A stretch of 64,000 nt of DNA from Microbulbifer okhotskensis (GTDB lineage Bacteria > Pseudomonadota > Gammaproteobacteria > Pseudomonadales > Cellvibrionaceae), in NCBI RefSeq assembly GCF_023895975.1, contig NZ_JALBWM010000003.1, forward strand, positions 41,858 to 105,857. Reading direction: 5' to 3'. Under the pieces are notes generated by a model. It had not been told where the DNA came from, ran no database searches, and was given only the letters and a program-made list of their open reading frames with translations. Below are positions 8,847 through 19,601 of the stretch, one piece after another. The first letter of the stretch is position 1. Each line of letters starts with the position of its first letter. Both the position numbers and the translations under genes were made by a program.

Positions 8847-9995
8847 CTAACGGACAGTCTGGCTGCGGCGGCTGTTGGCGGTGTCGTTGCGCAAGCGCTC
8901 GATAATACGCTGGTAGACTTCCTCAATGACCACCGGAGAGGTGCCTTTGCCCTGTACCGTTCCGGTTGTACTTTTCTGGCCCAACTTATCTAGGGGCAAG
9001 TACATCATGTTGTTGCCACCCTCGACATCCACCATCACTTTGGAAGTGCTGGACATCACCTGCTGAACCGCATCTAGGTAGAGACGCTCACGGGTTACTT
9101 CTGGGGCAAGTTCATATTCGGCCAACAGCTTTTCAAAGCGTACGGCCTCACCTCGGGCACTGGCGACAACACGAGCCTTGTAGGCTTCGCCCTCTTCAAT
9201 AATGCGCTGCGCCTGACCGCGGGCTACCGGTATCACCTGGTTAGCGTAAGCCTGGGCTTCGTTCTGCAAGCGAACCTCATCCTCACGCGCCTTGGTTACA
9301 TCATCAAAGGCATCTTGGACTTCGCGGGGGGCCTTCGCATCCGTCAGGTTGACTACGTCGATACGAATGCCGGTCTGGTATAAATCCAGATACTCCTGCA
9401 AGCGTTTTTGGGTGTCGGTAGAAACCTGGGTCCGGTTCTGGGAGATCACACCATTCAGTGTCTCGGAGCCCACTACGTGGCGCAAAGCACTATCGGTAGC
9501 CTCCTGTAAACTCTTCACCGGCTCGCGGACACGCAGTACATAGGACTCGGCATCGCCAACCTGCCACTGCACCGTCAACACCACCTCTACGATATTGGCA
9601 TCTCTGGTCAACATCTGTCCGGTGGTACGCTCGGTACGTACCTCAGTCATATTGACCTTTGTGACATCGTCAATCAACGGCGGATTCCAATGTAAACCGG
9701 CAGTTTCTGTGGAGTGGTATTTACCCAGGCGCAGCACCACCGCTTGCTCGTTGGCATTTACCTGATAAATTCCCAGACCGGCATAAATCAACACGGCCAA
9801 GCCAATGACCAATACCCAGGGAAAGTTTACAGAATCGCCCTTGGAGCTACCGCCACCACCGCCAAACAAACCTCCCAACTTTTGCTGAATTTTTCGCAAC
9901 AGTTCGTCGAGATCCGGTGGGCCTCCGCCATTCTTGCGGTTGCCGCCACCACCCCAGGGGTCTTTATTGTTGCCACCCGGCTCATTCCAGGCCAT
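8847..9995 (-). CDS. hflK: FtsH protease activity modulator HflK
   Basis: Partner of HflC in the HflKC cage around FtsH. The 382-residue product has the usual cytoplasmic Gly/Asn-rich N terminus (residues 1-60, with GGGGG runs), one transmembrane helix at about 61-80 (WVLVIGLAVLIYAGLGIY), then an SPFH domain starting VNANEQAVVLRLGKYH. The conserved LQEATDSALRHVVGS and VNLTDAKAPREVQDAFDDV segments are present, followed by a coiled-coil region. It is followed after 12 bp by hflC and preceded by hflX 186 bp upstream, in the hfq-hflX-hflK-hflC order. Confidence 0.97.
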   Translation of the reverse strand: MAWNEPGGNNKDPWGGGGNRKNGGGPPDLDELLRKIQQKLGGLFGGGGGSSKGDSVNFPWVLVIGLAVLIYAGLGIYQVNANEQAVVLRLGKYHSTETAGLHWNPPLIDDVTKVNMTEVRTERTTGQMLTRDANIVEVVLTVQWQVGDAESYVLRVREPVKSLQEATDSALRHVVGSETLNGVISQNRTQVSTDTQKRLQEYLDLYQTGIRIDVVNLTDAKAPREVQDAFDDVTKAREDEVRLQNEAQAYANQVIPVARGQAQRIIEEGEAYKARVVASARGEAVRFEKLLAEYELAPEVTRERLYLDAVQQVMSSTSKVMVDVEGGNNMMYLPLDKLGQKSTTGTVQGKGTSPVVIEEVYQRIIERLRNDTANSRRSQTVR

Positions 9996-10181
9996 TTAAC
10001 TTACTCCAACTATGATCATTTAATCTTTTACTTCGGCGGATTCTAGCATCCCTTGCCGACAAAATATTGCCGCCAGCCCCTTGCCTGAGGCAAATGGGCC
10101 AAACCAGGGGATCAACTCCAGCGAAACCAAGGTATATGGTACTGAGTACCACATCCCAAAAACTATCGTAGATACGCTACT

Positions 10182-11480
10182 CTACTCCTCCGCCAACCAC
10201 TCAGGGGCCTCGCTACCGCTCATATATGGTGCCAGTAGACGCTGGAAATCACTGCGCGGCAAGAGTATTTGCAATTCACAGTCGCCGTTATCTCGGTAGG
10301 TCTCAGACTGAACCGCATTGATTTCAAACAGCTGAGCACGCAACCGGGATTGGTGAGGCTTCACCAATAGCTGCCCCCGCACCATTTGCTCACCTAGCCG
10401 CTCGGCAATCGCTTCAACCAAAAGCTCGCAACCAGCGCCTGTAGCAGCAGACAGCCAAACCGCCAGGGGCACTCCCTGCTCATTCCGGTCGATGCGCGGC
10501 TCAAAGTCCACGAGTAAATCAATCTTGTTGTAGACAATTAATTGCGGTAACTCTGCAGCATCAATTTCTTCGAGTACCGTTTGCACCTCTGCCATCAGGT
10601 GCACGCGATCATCTGCAGCCGCATCGACAACATGCAACAGTAACGTTGCACTGGCCGCCTCTTCCAAGGTCGCTCGGAAAGCCTCGACCAGCTTGTGCGG
10701 CAAGTGCGAGACAAACCCCACCGTGTCAGCCAATACCATGGCGCCAACATTGGGTAATTCAACCCTACGCATCGTCGGGTCGAGTGTCGCAAACAGCTGA
10801 TCCCGTACATAAACATCGGCGTTAGTCAGCTGATTGAAAAGTGTCGATTTACCGGCGTTGGTGTAACCCACCAGAGATACCGTCGCCAGTTCAGCCCTGG
10901 AACGTGCGCGACGCCCCTGCTCTCGCTGACGACGCACCTTTCCCAAGCGCTTCTCAATAGAGTCGATACGCGCACGCAATAAACGCCGGTCAGTTTCTAA
11001 CTGGGTCTCACCGGGGCCCCGCAAGCCAATACCGCCCTTCTGGCGCTCAAGGTGAGTCCATCCGCGCACCAGTCGTGTGGCCATATGGCGCAGTTGCGCC
11101 AATTCGACTTGCAACTTGCCCTCATGAGTTCGCGCACGCTGGGCAAAAATATCCAGGATCAGCCCGGTCCGATCGAGAACCCGGCATTTTAATTCGCGTT
11201 CAATATTGCGCTCTTGGCTGGGAGACAAAATGTGGTCAAAGATAACCAAAGCTGCGTCTTGCTCTTTGACCGCCTCACGAATTTCTTCCAGCTTGCCGCG
11301 TCCAACAAAAGTTTTTGGGTCGGGGGCCGCGCGCTGACCAAAAATAAAACTGACAGGATCCGCCCCAGCGGAGAGGGCCAATTCCTCAAATTCACGGGGG
11401 TCTTCGGGGCTGTCGATGGCGGAGAGTTCAAGGTGTACCAGCACTGCCAGCTCACCGGATTCCGGTCGATCGAAAAACAA
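10182..11480 (-). CDS. hflX: Ribosome-associated GTPase HflX
   Basis: HflX binds the 50S subunit and splits stalled or hibernating ribosomes. The product has an N-terminal HflX domain (GADPVSFIFGQR, FVGRGKLEEI, the glycine-rich RGPGETQLETDRR), then a GTPase domain with G1 GYTNAGKST, G2 region around FATLDPTMR, G3 DTVGF and G4 NKID. The frame is open to a TTG at 11582, but family members begin FFxRPxxGExAxLVH, which matches a TTG at 11480 preceded by AGAG; that start gives 432 residues, close to the E. coli 426. Both candidate starts are TTG, so the start is uncertain. It lies 134 bp downstream of hfq on the same strand. Confidence 0.94.
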   Translation of the reverse strand: MFFDRPESGELAVLVHLELSAIDSPEDPREFEELALSAGADPVSFIFGQRAAPDPKTFVGRGKLEEIREAVKEQDAALVIFDHILSPSQERNIERELKCRVLDRTGLILDIFAQRARTHEGKLQVELAQLRHMATRLVRGWTHLERQKGGIGLRGPGETQLETDRRLLRARIDSIEKRLGKVRRQREQGRRARSRAELATVSLVGYTNAGKSTLFNQLTNADVYVRDQLFATLDPTMRRVELPNVGAMVLADTVGFVSHLPHKLVEAFRATLEEAASATLLLHVVDAAADDRVHLMAEVQTVLEEIDAAELPQLIVYNKIDLLVDFEPRIDRNEQGVPLAVWLSAATGAGCELLVEAIAERLGEQMVRGQLLVKPHQSRLRAQLFEINAVQSETYRDNGDCELQILLPRSDFQRLLAPYMSGSEAPEWLAEE

Positions 11481-11614
11481 TGGGGATTCTCTATTACGAA
11501 GAGGGCGCCTATCAGGGCCCTGACTGAGATAACAACCGGCAAGCCCAGAGATGGGCTCACCAAGCTGCTGGCACCCCACCAACGTGGGGCACAGGTGATA
11601 TGGATACGGATCTC

Positions 11615-11899
11615 TTAACTAAAGGATTCGTGTTCACCGCCTTCACCGCCGCCTTCACCACCTTGCGGAGCTGCAGGGTTTAGCAGGGGGACGCGTACCG
11701 CGCGTGACGGAACAACCGTTGAAATGGCATGCTTATATACCATTTGGCTCACAGTATTTTTAAGCAACACCACGAACTGGTCGAAAGATTCTATTTGCCC
11801 TTGGAGCTTGATGCCGTTTACCAGATAGATAGAAACCGGTATACGCTCTTTGCGCAATACGTTTAGGTAAGGGTCTTGTAAGCTGTGCCCTTTTGACAT
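11615..11899 (-). CDS. hfq: RNA chaperone Hfq
   Basis: Hexameric Sm-like protein that pairs small RNAs with mRNAs. In 94 residues it has Sm1 ([20 protein letters not shown], residues 8-27) and Sm2 ([13 protein letters not shown], including the YKHA signature of the proximal RNA-binding face). The C-terminal tail is short and Gly/Glu-rich ([10 protein letters not shown]), unlike the longer E. coli tail. The ATG at 11899 has a strong GGAG site 7 nt upstream. miaA lies 190 bp upstream, leaving room for the extra promoters known for hfq in other gammaproteobacteria, though none can be named here. Confidence 0.98.
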   Translation of the reverse strand: MSKGHSLQDPYLNVLRKERIPVSIYLVNGIKLQGQIESFDQFVVLLKNTVSQMVYKHAISTVVPSRAVRVPLLNPAAPQGGEGGGEGGEHESFS

Positions 11900-12089
11900 C
11901 TTTTTTCTCCTTTTTCAAAAGCTGAGTGCGGTATACAGGCCACAATCGCACCCGCGAAAAGCGCGGATCAAAAAACGACTGAGGTTGAATACGCGTATAA
12001 ATAGTGTAGTAGTGAGCCGGAAAAGGCCGGACTCTGCGAAACTGACTGAACAGGCTTGTCGTTTAATAGCCCAACCACGTTATGGATGC

Positions 12090-13094
12090 TTAAGCGAGAA
12101 ATTTCAAGGCTTCAGGCAATATTTCGTCATTCCCGCGCACCCTGCCTTTTTCATCCTGAGTGTACAAAGTTAGCAGGTCCGGCCAGCGCCGCAGCCAGGT
12201 CAACTGGCGCTTGGCAAGCTGCCTCGTCGCCGCAATTCCAGCAGCGACCATTTGATCGTAATCAATCTCGCCGTCGAGGTATTGCCAAACCTGCCGATAG
12301 CCCACCGCGCGGATCGCTGGCAGGTCCTGGTGTAAGTCGCCACGCGCACGCAAGCCACTCACCTCCTCAATAAAGCCCGAGGAGAGCATTTGCCGAAAGC
12401 GCATTTCAATCCGCTGGTGCAGCAGGGCCCTGTCTCGCGGCATTATTGCCAGCTGGCTCAGCTGATAGTGTTGCTGTATCCCACTCGCCTCCTGTTCCCG
12501 GTGCAACGTCGAAAGTGGCACACCAGTGAGCCGGTAAACCTCCAGCCCCCTTTCTATACGAACCGAGTGATTCGGGTGCAGTTCTGCCGCCAAGTCAGGG
12601 TCGATCCTGGCGAGCTCAGAATGCAGGGCCGGCCAGCCTTCCCGTTCAGCACGAGCTTCAATAGCCGCACGCACTTCTGCGTTGGCTTCCGGCAGTTTTG
12701 CCATTCCCTCCAACAGAGCACGGAAATACAACATAGTTCCGCCAACCAGTAATGGCACCTTACCAGTCGCTGTAACTTCTGCCATCTTTCCGAGGGCGTC
12801 TTTGCGAAAGCGACCCGCCGAGTACGACTCTGCGGGGTCACAAATATCAATCAAAGCATGAGGGTAGCTGGCCAACTCGTTCGCGGAGGGCTTTGCCGAG
12901 CCTATATCAAGGCCGCGGTAAACCAGTGCCGAATCAACACTGATTAACTCAACTGGCAGATGGTCGGCCAGCGCCATAGCCAAGGCAGTTTTGCCTGAAG
13001 CCGTCGGACCCATCAAGAAAATAGCCTGAGGTTTTTCACCCGGTAAACGCTTGCTCAAATCACTACCCACTTCCACTGCGCCGCTATTGGCCAC
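12090..13094 (-). CDS. miaA: tRNA dimethylallyltransferase MiaA
   Basis: Transfers a dimethylallyl group to N6 of A37 in tRNAs reading UNN codons. The 334-residue product has the P-loop [11 protein letters not shown] near residue 29, then [19 protein letters not shown] (DSALVYR in place of the usual DSxQVYR), [25 protein letters not shown], and the C-terminal [14 protein letters not shown] and [14 protein letters not shown] motifs. The start is a GTG at 13094 lying inside the 3-prime end of mutL (11-bp overlap), so translation is probably coupled. The first about 20 residues are not conserved and a slightly later start cannot be excluded. Confidence 0.96.
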   Translation of the reverse strand: MANSGAVEVGSDLSKRLPGEKPQAIFLMGPTASGKTALAMALADHLPVELISVDSALVYRGLDIGSAKPSANELASYPHALIDICDPAESYSAGRFRKDALGKMAEVTATGKVPLLVGGTMLYFRALLEGMAKLPEANAEVRAAIEARAEREGWPALHSELARIDPDLAAELHPNHSVRIERGLEVYRLTGVPLSTLHREQEASGIQQHYQLSQLAIMPRDRALLHQRIEMRFRQMLSSGFIEEVSGLRARGDLHQDLPAIRAVGYRQVWQYLDGEIDYDQMVAAGIAATRQLAKRQLTWLRRWPDLLTLYTQDEKGRVRGNDEILPEALKFLA

Positions 13095-14958
13095 GCATAA
13101 ACCACTTATCCATATCTGCCAGCTTAACCTGGGTCCAGGTCGGGCGGCCGTGGTTGCACTGGCCGCTACGCTCTGTCGATTCCATATCTCGCAGCAAGGC
13201 GTTCATTTCCGGGACCGTCAGACGTCGGTTGGCCCGTACAGAACCATGGCAAGCCATGGTTCCCAGTACTTCATTAATGCGCTCGGCGATACGTGCACTG
13301 TCTCCCTGACCGAGTAAATCAGAGAGTACATCGCGGACCAGCTGCTCCACTTTCGCGCCGTGTAACATAGTTGGTACTTGACGCACTAAAAGGGTTTCAG
13401 GGCCTGCTCGCTGTAAAACAAAACCGAGCGCAGTAAACACCTCACTGCGCTCTTCAAAGCAATCCGCCTCCCTCTGGCTGACCGCCAAACTCACGGGAAC
13501 CAATAACGGTTGCGCCTGGATTCCGCCCGCCCCGTAAGCCACTTTCATCTGCTCATAGACAATACGCTCATGCGCTGCGTGCATATCTACAACAATAAGC
13601 CCCTGCTCATTCTGCGCCAGAATATAAATCCCGTGTAACTGCGCCAGGGCAAAACCCAGGGGTGGCACTTCACTCCCGACCTCAGCTGCCGGGCCAGCGC
13701 TAACAGAGGAAACTGTCGAGGTAACGGCAGCCACCTCGTGTGGCTGCACAGACTGAGATGATTCCTGGAAGGGTTGGTGCAGTGCACCATATGTGTTCAT
13801 TTGCTCACGCAAATTGGAAGGCGAGGGACGATTGCTTAAGGGCATCTTTTGCTGCCCGGCAAACTCACCAGCCCGAACACCGGTTACCGGCTCCTGCGGT
13901 TGGTGCCCCGACTCAATTTCCGCCTCAACTTCCGACTCATCTTTTTGACCCGGACGTACATCTGCCAGGGCCCGATGCAAACTGCCAAACAGGAAGTCAT
14001 GCACCAAACGGCTATCGCGAAAGCGTACCTCGTGTTTGGTAGGGTGCACATTGACATCCACAGAGGCCGGGTCTAACTCAAGGTAAAGCACGAACGCCGG
14101 ATGGCGCCCATGATAGAGCACGTCGGCAAAAGCGCGACGAACTGCGTGGCTGACCACCTTGTCCCGTATGGCACGACCATTAACATAGAAAAACTGTAGA
14201 TCCGCCTGAGAGCGGGAGAACGCGGGTTCCGCCACCCACCCCCATAGGCGCAAACCGCTGCGCTCTACATTGATATGCAAGGCATTTTGCATAAACGCCG
14301 GCCCACAAACCTGCGCAACACGGCGCTCCATTTCTACGCGCCCGGTGCCCGCACGTAAATTGTGAACACCTTTACCATTGTGTCGCAGGCTGATGGAGAC
14401 ATCGAAACGAGATAGCGCCAGACGTTTGATAGTCTCGTCAATGCGGTTGAATTCGGTTTTTTCGGTACGCAGGAACTTGCGCCGGGCGGGCGTATTAAAA
14501 AACAGGTCGCGAACATCCACGGTAGTGCCACGAGGATGGGCCGAAGGCGCCAGCTGCGCCTCCATATCCCGACCCTCAGCACTGACCTGCCAACCCTGGC
14601 CGCTTTCATCGCGACTACTGGTCAGCGCCAGGCGTGCTACCGACGAAATACTCGCGAGGGCCTCACCGCGAAACCCCAGAGTGGCCACCGCTTCCAAATC
14701 TTCAAGAGCGTGAATCTTGGATGTCGCATGGCGGGCCAGGGCCATGGCCAAATCCTCACGATCAATACCCTTGCCATTGTCGCGTACCTTCATGCGCTTG
14801 GATCCGCCGCTATCCACATCAACTTCCAGGCGTGTAGCACCGGCATCCAAACTATTTTCCAACAGTTCCTTAATTACCGATGCCGGACGCTCCACCACCT
14901 CACCGGCGGCAATCTGGTTGGCGAGACGAGGGGATAGTTGCTGGATTTTTTCATGCAT
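13084..14958 (-). CDS. mutL: DNA mismatch repair protein MutL
   Basis: Links mismatch recognition by MutS to strand removal. The 624-residue product has the GHKL ATPase motifs at the N terminus ([40 protein letters not shown]), a Pro/Ser/Gln-rich linker at about 345-430, and a C-terminal dimerisation domain. That domain carries [12 protein letters not shown], a variant of the DQHA(x2)E(x4)E endonuclease motif, plus ACHGS and the late CNHGRPT motif. These suggest a nicking MutL of the MutH-independent type, as in Pseudomonas, rather than the E. coli type. It lies in the amiB-mutL-miaA order with a 54-bp gap to amiB. Confidence 0.97.
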   Translation of the reverse strand: MHEKIQQLSPRLANQIAAGEVVERPASVIKELLENSLDAGATRLEVDVDSGGSKRMKVRDNGKGIDREDLAMALARHATSKIHALEDLEAVATLGFRGEALASISSVARLALTSSRDESGQGWQVSAEGRDMEAQLAPSAHPRGTTVDVRDLFFNTPARRKFLRTEKTEFNRIDETIKRLALSRFDVSISLRHNGKGVHNLRAGTGRVEMERRVAQVCGPAFMQNALHINVERSGLRLWGWVAEPAFSRSQADLQFFYVNGRAIRDKVVSHAVRRAFADVLYHGRHPAFVLYLELDPASVDVNVHPTKHEVRFRDSRLVHDFLFGSLHRALADVRPGQKDESEVEAEIESGHQPQEPVTGVRAGEFAGQQKMPLSNRPSPSNLREQMNTYGALHQPFQESSQSVQPHEVAAVTSTVSSVSAGPAAEVGSEVPPLGFALAQLHGIYILAQNEQGLIVVDMHAAHERIVYEQMKVAYGAGGIQAQPLLVPVSLAVSQREADCFEERSEVFTALGFVLQRAGPETLLVRQVPTMLHGAKVEQLVRDVLSDLLGQGDSARIAERINEVLGTMACHGSVRANRRLTVPEMNALLRDMESTERSGQCNHGRPTWTQVKLADMDKWFMRGQ

Positions 14959-15012
14959 GGATTTGGCCTGTTAATGCTGCAGTGACCGGCCCGGTGCTCG
15001 ACCTTACCGATC

Positions 15013-16323
15013 TCAGCCAGAAGGAATGCTCAGGGTCTGCCCTACCCGAATGACAGAATTGCTAATATCGTTGGTTTTCATCAGGGTGGCGACAGAGACA
15101 TTATACCGCGCAGCAATACCCGAAAGCGTCTCCCCGCGGGCAATCACATGGCTGCGGGACTCGCTGCTTTGACGGGAAGCGAGCCAGGTATCCGCCGGTG
15201 GGCGACTTTTAAAGTGCGCCACTATACCGTCGCTGAGTTTCTGCGCCAGTTTCCGTTGGAATTTTGGGTCACGTAGGCGCCGGGCCTCCTGGGGGTTGGT
15301 AATAAAACCCGTCTCCACCAAAATCGAGGGTACATCCGGCGAGCGTAGTACGGAGAAGTTAGCCTGCTCAACCCGTTTCTTATGCAGGTGGGTGACAGCA
15401 CCCAACTGAGACAACACGCTGGCGCCAATATCCAAACTGGCGTTCATGGTGGCCGTCATGGACAAGTCCAACAACACTCCCGCGAGGGTGTCATCCTTAT
15501 CTCCAAGGCTCAAACTGCCGGCACCGCCGATTAGATCGGATTCATTTTCCCGGGCGGCGAGAAAGCGGGCGGTTTCACTGGTAGCACCACGGGATGAGAC
15601 GGCATAAACCCCTGCACCTCGGGCATCTTTGCGGGTAAACGCATCCGCGTGAATAGAAACAAATAAGTCAGCGCGTATCTTGCGCGCAATATTCACCCTT
15701 TCGCGCAGGGGGATATAGTAATCCCCGGTGCGGACCAAAGTAGCGGCAAAGCCCCGCTGACTATCGATACTTTTGCGAAGTTGCTTGGCAATCGCCAGCA
15801 CCACATCTTTTTCCCTCAGCCTGCCAGGTCCCGATGCACCTGGGTCCTCGCCACCGTGACCTGCATCAATAGCGATGACAATATCGCGCGCACCACTGAC
15901 CTGCTGAAGGGTCTTTTCCCGGTTCTCAACTTTGTCATAGAGGTCAATAACCAGACGGTCCGGCAAGCTTTCGTGACGCCGCAAAGCAAAGCTGCGCGGA
16001 TTGGCCTGCTGCTTTAAATCCAATACAACACGCAGATCTTTCTTATTTTGCCGAGCATGGCGTACCCGGTCGATAGGCGTATTGTTCAAATCCAGCTGAT
16101 CCAACTCTGCCAGCAGATCGGTATCAGACAAATCCACAACTACCCTGTGTGGATTGGCAAGGGTAAACAATTTGTGTTCTGCGGGACCGCTCAAATCAAA
16201 AACCAGGCGCGTGTGATCCGGGGCGCGCCACAGACGCACACCTTCCACTTGCGCCGCCGAAGCCGGCAATAACATTGCCAACCACAGTGCGACAAACAAC
16301 AGAGACCGCCATATAAAACTCAT
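15013..16323 (-). CDS. amiB: N-acetylmuramoyl-L-alanine amidase with AMIN and LysM domains
   Basis: Periplasmic zinc amidase that removes stem peptides from peptidoglycan during septum splitting. The 436-residue product has a signal peptide (MSFIWRSLLFVALWLAML...ASA, about residues 1-23) and an AMIN domain at about 25-130 for septal targeting. An Amidase_3 domain runs from about 155 to 375 with zinc ligands in IDAGHGGEDPGASG, REKD and SIHADAF and the catalytic glutamate in VETGFITN. A C-terminal LysM domain covers about 390-434 (RGETLSGIAARYNVS). The frame is open upstream to 16413, but that would place 30 non-signal residues before the signal peptide; the ATG at 16323 has a GGGAAG site. It is 19 bp from tsaE. 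Confidence 0.96.
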   Translation of the reverse strand: MSFIWRSLLFVALWLAMLLPASAAQVEGVRLWRAPDHTRLVFDLSGPAEHKLFTLANPHRVVVDLSDTDLLAELDQLDLNNTPIDRVRHARQNKKDLRVVLDLKQQANPRSFALRRHESLPDRLVIDLYDKVENREKTLQQVSGARDIVIAIDAGHGGEDPGASGPGRLREKDVVLAIAKQLRKSIDSQRGFAATLVRTGDYYIPLRERVNIARKIRADLFVSIHADAFTRKDARGAGVYAVSSRGATSETARFLAARENESDLIGGAGSLSLGDKDDTLAGVLLDLSMTATMNASLDIGASVLSQLGAVTHLHKKRVEQANFSVLRSPDVPSILVETGFITNPQEARRLRDPKFQRKLAQKLSDGIVAHFKSRPPADTWLASRQSSESRSHVIARGETLSGIAARYNVSVATLMKTNDISNSVIRVGQTLSIPSG

Positions 16324-16342
16324 TACTTCCCAGCCCCTTCGC

Positions 16343-16873
16343 TTATTTTTTTTCGTGCATGCCGATACCCGGTTCAGCGCTGACTTTCCGTACCAGCTTC
16401 TGTAGGAGGTCAATTACCCGCCCCCCTCGCAGAGAGTGGGAAAACAGCCGAAGCCGACGGCCGCTATCAGGTACTTCCAACTCTATTTGCAGGTCTGGCG
16501 GCGGCAGTATGCCCTCTCCCCGCTCGGGCCACTCCACCATGCTCAGGCTCTGCGTAGAGAAATAATCCCGCACCCCCATAAACTCCAATTCCTCCGGGTC
16601 TCCCAAACGATAGAGGTCAAAGTGATAGACCCGCTGAAGCCCGAGTTCATAGGGCTCCACCAGAGTATAAGTGGGACTTTTTACCGCACCCTCATAACCA
16701 AAAGCTCTCAATACCCCACGGCAAAAAGTTGTCTTCCCCGCCCCCAGTTGGCCGTGCAGGTATAGGGTAAGCCCCTCTTGCAGCCCGGCGGCCAGACAAG
16801 CTTGTCCTAGGCACGCCCCGCAGGATACCGTGGCCGTTTCGTCAGCCAAATACAATGTCAGTTCAGTTGCCAT
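16343..16873 (-). CDS. tsaE: tRNA N6-threonylcarbamoyladenosine ATPase TsaE
   Basis: ATPase that drives the TsaB-TsaC-TsaD machinery making t6A37 in tRNAs. The 176-residue product has the P-loop HGQLGAGKTTFCRG, KSPTYTLVEPY, YHFDLYRLGDPEELEFMG and VEWPERGEGILP, all standard TsaE motifs. The C terminus is slightly longer than in E. coli (153 residues). The ATG at 16873 overlaps the nnr stop in a TGATG arrangement, which implies translational coupling. Confidence 0.96.
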   Translation of the reverse strand: MATELTLYLADETATVSCGACLGQACLAAGLQEGLTLYLHGQLGAGKTTFCRGVLRAFGYEGAVKSPTYTLVEPYELGLQRVYHFDLYRLGDPEELEFMGVRDYFSTQSLSMVEWPERGEGILPPPDLQIELEVPDSGRRLRLFSHSLRGGRVIDLLQKLVRKVSAEPGIGMHEKK

Positions 16874-18354
16874 CAATCCACCAAACGCCGCACCCAGGGC
16901 AATAAATCAGTCGCCAATAATCCACGCTGGCCGTCTTTAGCAGCACGATTGCCAGCTTCTCCATGCAGCCATACCGCTAAGCGTGCCGCCTCCGCTACAG
17001 GAAGATGCTGGCCGATAAGTGCCGCCACAATTCCGGTGAGCAGGTCTCCCATGCCTCCGGAGGCCATACCCGGATTACCACTGTTAATCAGGTCGACGCC
17101 GCCAGCGTGCGCAATGAGTGTACCGGCGCCCTTTAATATCACCACCCCACTGAATTTCTGCTGAATGGCAACGGCAGCTGCGACTGGATCGGCGAGCACT
17201 TCCGTCGTATCGCAATCCAATAGGCGAGCCGCTTCTCCCACATGCGGAGTCAATACCCAATCATCCCGCCTTACTCCGGCCAATACTCGACCTTCCGCGA
17301 GAATATTCAACGCATCGGCATCCACCACTAGCGGCACTTCCGCACGCCCGGCCCGAGCCAGTAGTTGCTCACTCCAGGGCGAACGCCCCAATCCCGGCCC
17401 TACGGCGATCACGCTGGGCCCATCGAGTAGAGGCTCCAGCTCCTGTCCGGAAATGACCGGGTGAGCCATCACCTCAGGACAGCGGGTTAACACTGCGGAC
17501 AGATGGTCGGGGCGGGTTGCGAGGGAAATCAGGCCTGCGCCACAACGCGCAGAGGACTGCGCGGCCATTAGTGCGGCTCCGCCAAATCCTGTATCGCCAC
17601 CGACAATCAGAATATGTCCGAACTGGTTTTTATAACTGTCCGCCGAGCGCGGTGGCAAGCGGCGTATCGCTGACCCCTCGTAGCGCATTGCCAATGGCTG
17701 TACCTTACTGAAAAGCACTGCCGGGGCCCCCAAGTTTTCGTAGACCACCTCGCCACACAACGCCGGACCACGGCCGCCATAAAGACCAAATTTGCGCCCA
17801 ATAAAAGTCACTGTCATGTCTGCAGAGACCGCTTCACCCGCACTACCGGTGTCCGCACTCAGGCCCGAGGGGATATCCACCGCCAATACTGGCCCCGGGC
17901 TTTTATGGATTCTTTCTATAGCGTGTGCCACATCTGAACGCAGTTCACCGCTGAAACCTGTGCCCAGCAGAGCATCCACAACCAGGGTATCGCCATCGGC
18001 GGTATCCAGTTCCGTGAGGGAGGACACTACCTGAACACCCTCCCGGCAGGCATAGCCGTAGGCCTCTCGCGCGTCTCCGTTCAGGCGCTCGGGGTCAGTA
18101 GATGCAAATACGGTGACCGGGAGCTTTTTCTGCGCGGCCAGCGCTGCAATGACATAACCATCGCCGCCATTATTACCGCCGCCGCAGAAGACCTGCAGGC
18201 GGCCAATATCGGGCCAGCGTGCTTGCAAGTGTGAGAATGCCGCGCGACCGGCGCGCTTCATCAGTTGAATAGAGGGAATTTCCAGTGCAGCGATTGTCTG
18301 TCGATCCAACTCACGTACCGATTCGGCACTGTATAGAGGTTGAGGCGTGTCCAT
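16873..18354 (-). CDS. nnr: Bifunctional NAD(P)H-hydrate epimerase / ADP-dependent dehydratase
   Basis: Repairs hydrated NAD(P)H: the N-terminal YjeF_N domain (about 1-215) epimerises R- to S-NADHX, and the C-terminal carbohydrate-kinase-like domain (about 225-490) dehydrates S-NADHX using ADP. Visible are VFCGGGNNGGDGYVIA, VVDALLGTGFSG and AVDIPSGLSADTG in the first domain, and ILIVGGDTGFGGAALMAA, AVGPGLGRS, VVDADALN, LTPHVGEAARLL and NPGMASGGMGDLLTGI in the second. The 493 residues match the fused bacterial form. It is first in the nnr-tsaE-amiB-mutL-miaA-hfq-hfl series and divergent from queG, with 134 bp between the starts. Confidence 0.96.
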   Translation of the reverse strand: MDTPQPLYSAESVRELDRQTIAALEIPSIQLMKRAGRAAFSHLQARWPDIGRLQVFCGGGNNGGDGYVIAALAAQKKLPVTVFASTDPERLNGDAREAYGYACREGVQVVSSLTELDTADGDTLVVDALLGTGFSGELRSDVAHAIERIHKSPGPVLAVDIPSGLSADTGSAGEAVSADMTVTFIGRKFGLYGGRGPALCGEVVYENLGAPAVLFSKVQPLAMRYEGSAIRRLPPRSADSYKNQFGHILIVGGDTGFGGAALMAAQSSARCGAGLISLATRPDHLSAVLTRCPEVMAHPVISGQELEPLLDGPSVIAVGPGLGRSPWSEQLLARAGRAEVPLVVDADALNILAEGRVLAGVRRDDWVLTPHVGEAARLLDCDTTEVLADPVAAAVAIQQKFSGVVILKGAGTLIAHAGGVDLINSGNPGMASGGMGDLLTGIVAALIGQHLPVAEAARLAVWLHGEAGNRAAKDGQRGLLATDLLPWVRRLVD

Positions 18355-18488
18355 GCAGCTCCCGCGATGTGGTCAAGAATTCTTCTGTGGCAAAATAGGC
18401 GATTACGTCGCCGCCATTTGTGCGAACAGCAAAGTATACCGTCCCTGCCAGGCATTGTGCTCGCCGGGAATATCGAGCCGCATTACTT

Positions 18489-19601
18489 ATGACCGAATCA
18501 CTGTTCGCCGAGTTAGCCCAACTGATCAAAATTTGGGGCCGAGAACTGGGTTTCCAACAAGTAGGGATCACCGATTGCCGCCTGGAAGAAGAAGGCGAAC
18601 GTCTGCGCACATGGATAGATGCAGGCTATCATGCGGACATGGACTGGATGGGCGCGCACGGCGAGAAGCGTTGGCGCCCAGAGCTGCTTGAGCCGGGGAC
18701 ATTGTGTGTGATTAGCGCGCGTTTGGACTACCTGCCACCGGATACCCAACCGATAAAGGTGTTAAAGGATGCGAGCAAGGCCTACGTATCCCGCTATGCC
18801 AATGGCCGCGATTACCACAAACTAATTCGCAAACGGCTCGCCAACCTGGCAAAGAAAATAGATACCTTTTGTGCTGAGCGGGGCATCGAATCAAAGGGCC
18901 GTGCCTTTACCGACAGCGCCCCGGTCATGGAGAAGGCTCTGGCGGCAAAAGCCGGCCTGGGCTGGATTGGCAAAAATACCCTAGTGATCAATTCAACAGC
19001 AGGGTCATACTTTTTTCTCGGTGAGATTTACACCAACCTGCCTTTACCTGTGGATATCAGCGAGGAAACGGACCAGTGTGGCGAGTGTGTCGCCTGCTTG
19101 AAGGTTTGCCCCACTGATGCCTTTGTCGACGACCGCACACTCGATGCGCGCCGCTGTATTTCCTATCTCACCATCGAGAACAAAGGCCCAATACCGGAGG
19201 AATTTCGCGAGCCCATCGGCAATCGGGTGTTCGGCTGCGACGATTGCCAGATCATTTGTCCCTGGAATAAAATTGCCACACCCACCGACGAAAAGGATTT
19301 TCACCCTCGTCACGGCCTCGATAGTGGCGAGCTACTCACGCTGTTTACCTGGGATGAGGAGGAGTTCCTGCGTAAAACTGAGGGCTCGGCCATTCGTCGC
19401 ATCGGCCACCAGCGCTGGCAGCGCAACCTGGCAGTCGCACTGGGTAATGGCGAGGCCAATACCGCAGTGATAGAAACACTGGAGAGCGCACGGACCCTCG
19501 CATCACCATTGGTTTTAGAGCATATCCAGTGGGCACTTGAGCGATTGCGCAGCGGGCGCAAACGCAAGCGAAAAATTAAGCGTAAACCCGCCGATAACTA
19601 G
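18489..19601 (+). CDS. queG: Epoxyqueuosine reductase QueG
   Basis: Cobalamin- and iron-sulfur-dependent enzyme for the last step of queuosine synthesis at tRNA position 34. The 370-residue product starts at the ATG at 18489 (MTESLFAEL); the frame is open upstream to 18420 but those residues are not family-like. Signatures are [26 protein letters not shown], the cobalamin-pocket region [20 protein letters not shown], and two 4Fe-4S clusters in [12 protein letters not shown] and [11 protein letters not shown]. The C terminus has HEAT-like repeat sequence ending in a very basic tail. Its stop overlaps that of the convergent orn gene through a shared CTAG. Confidence 0.97.
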   Translation: MTESLFAELAQLIKIWGRELGFQQVGITDCRLEEEGERLRTWIDAGYHADMDWMGAHGEKRWRPELLEPGTLCVISARLDYLPPDTQPIKVLKDASKAYVSRYANGRDYHKLIRKRLANLAKKIDTFCAERGIESKGRAFTDSAPVMEKALAAKAGLGWIGKNTLVINSTAGSYFFLGEIYTNLPLPVDISEETDQCGECVACLKVCPTDAFVDDRTLDARRCISYLTIENKGPIPEEFREPIGNRVFGCDDCQIICPWNKIATPTDEKDFHPRHGLDSGELLTLFTWDEEEFLRKTEGSAIRRIGHQRWQRNLAVALGNGEANTAVIETLESARTLASPLVLEHIQWALERLRSGRKRKRKIKRKPADN

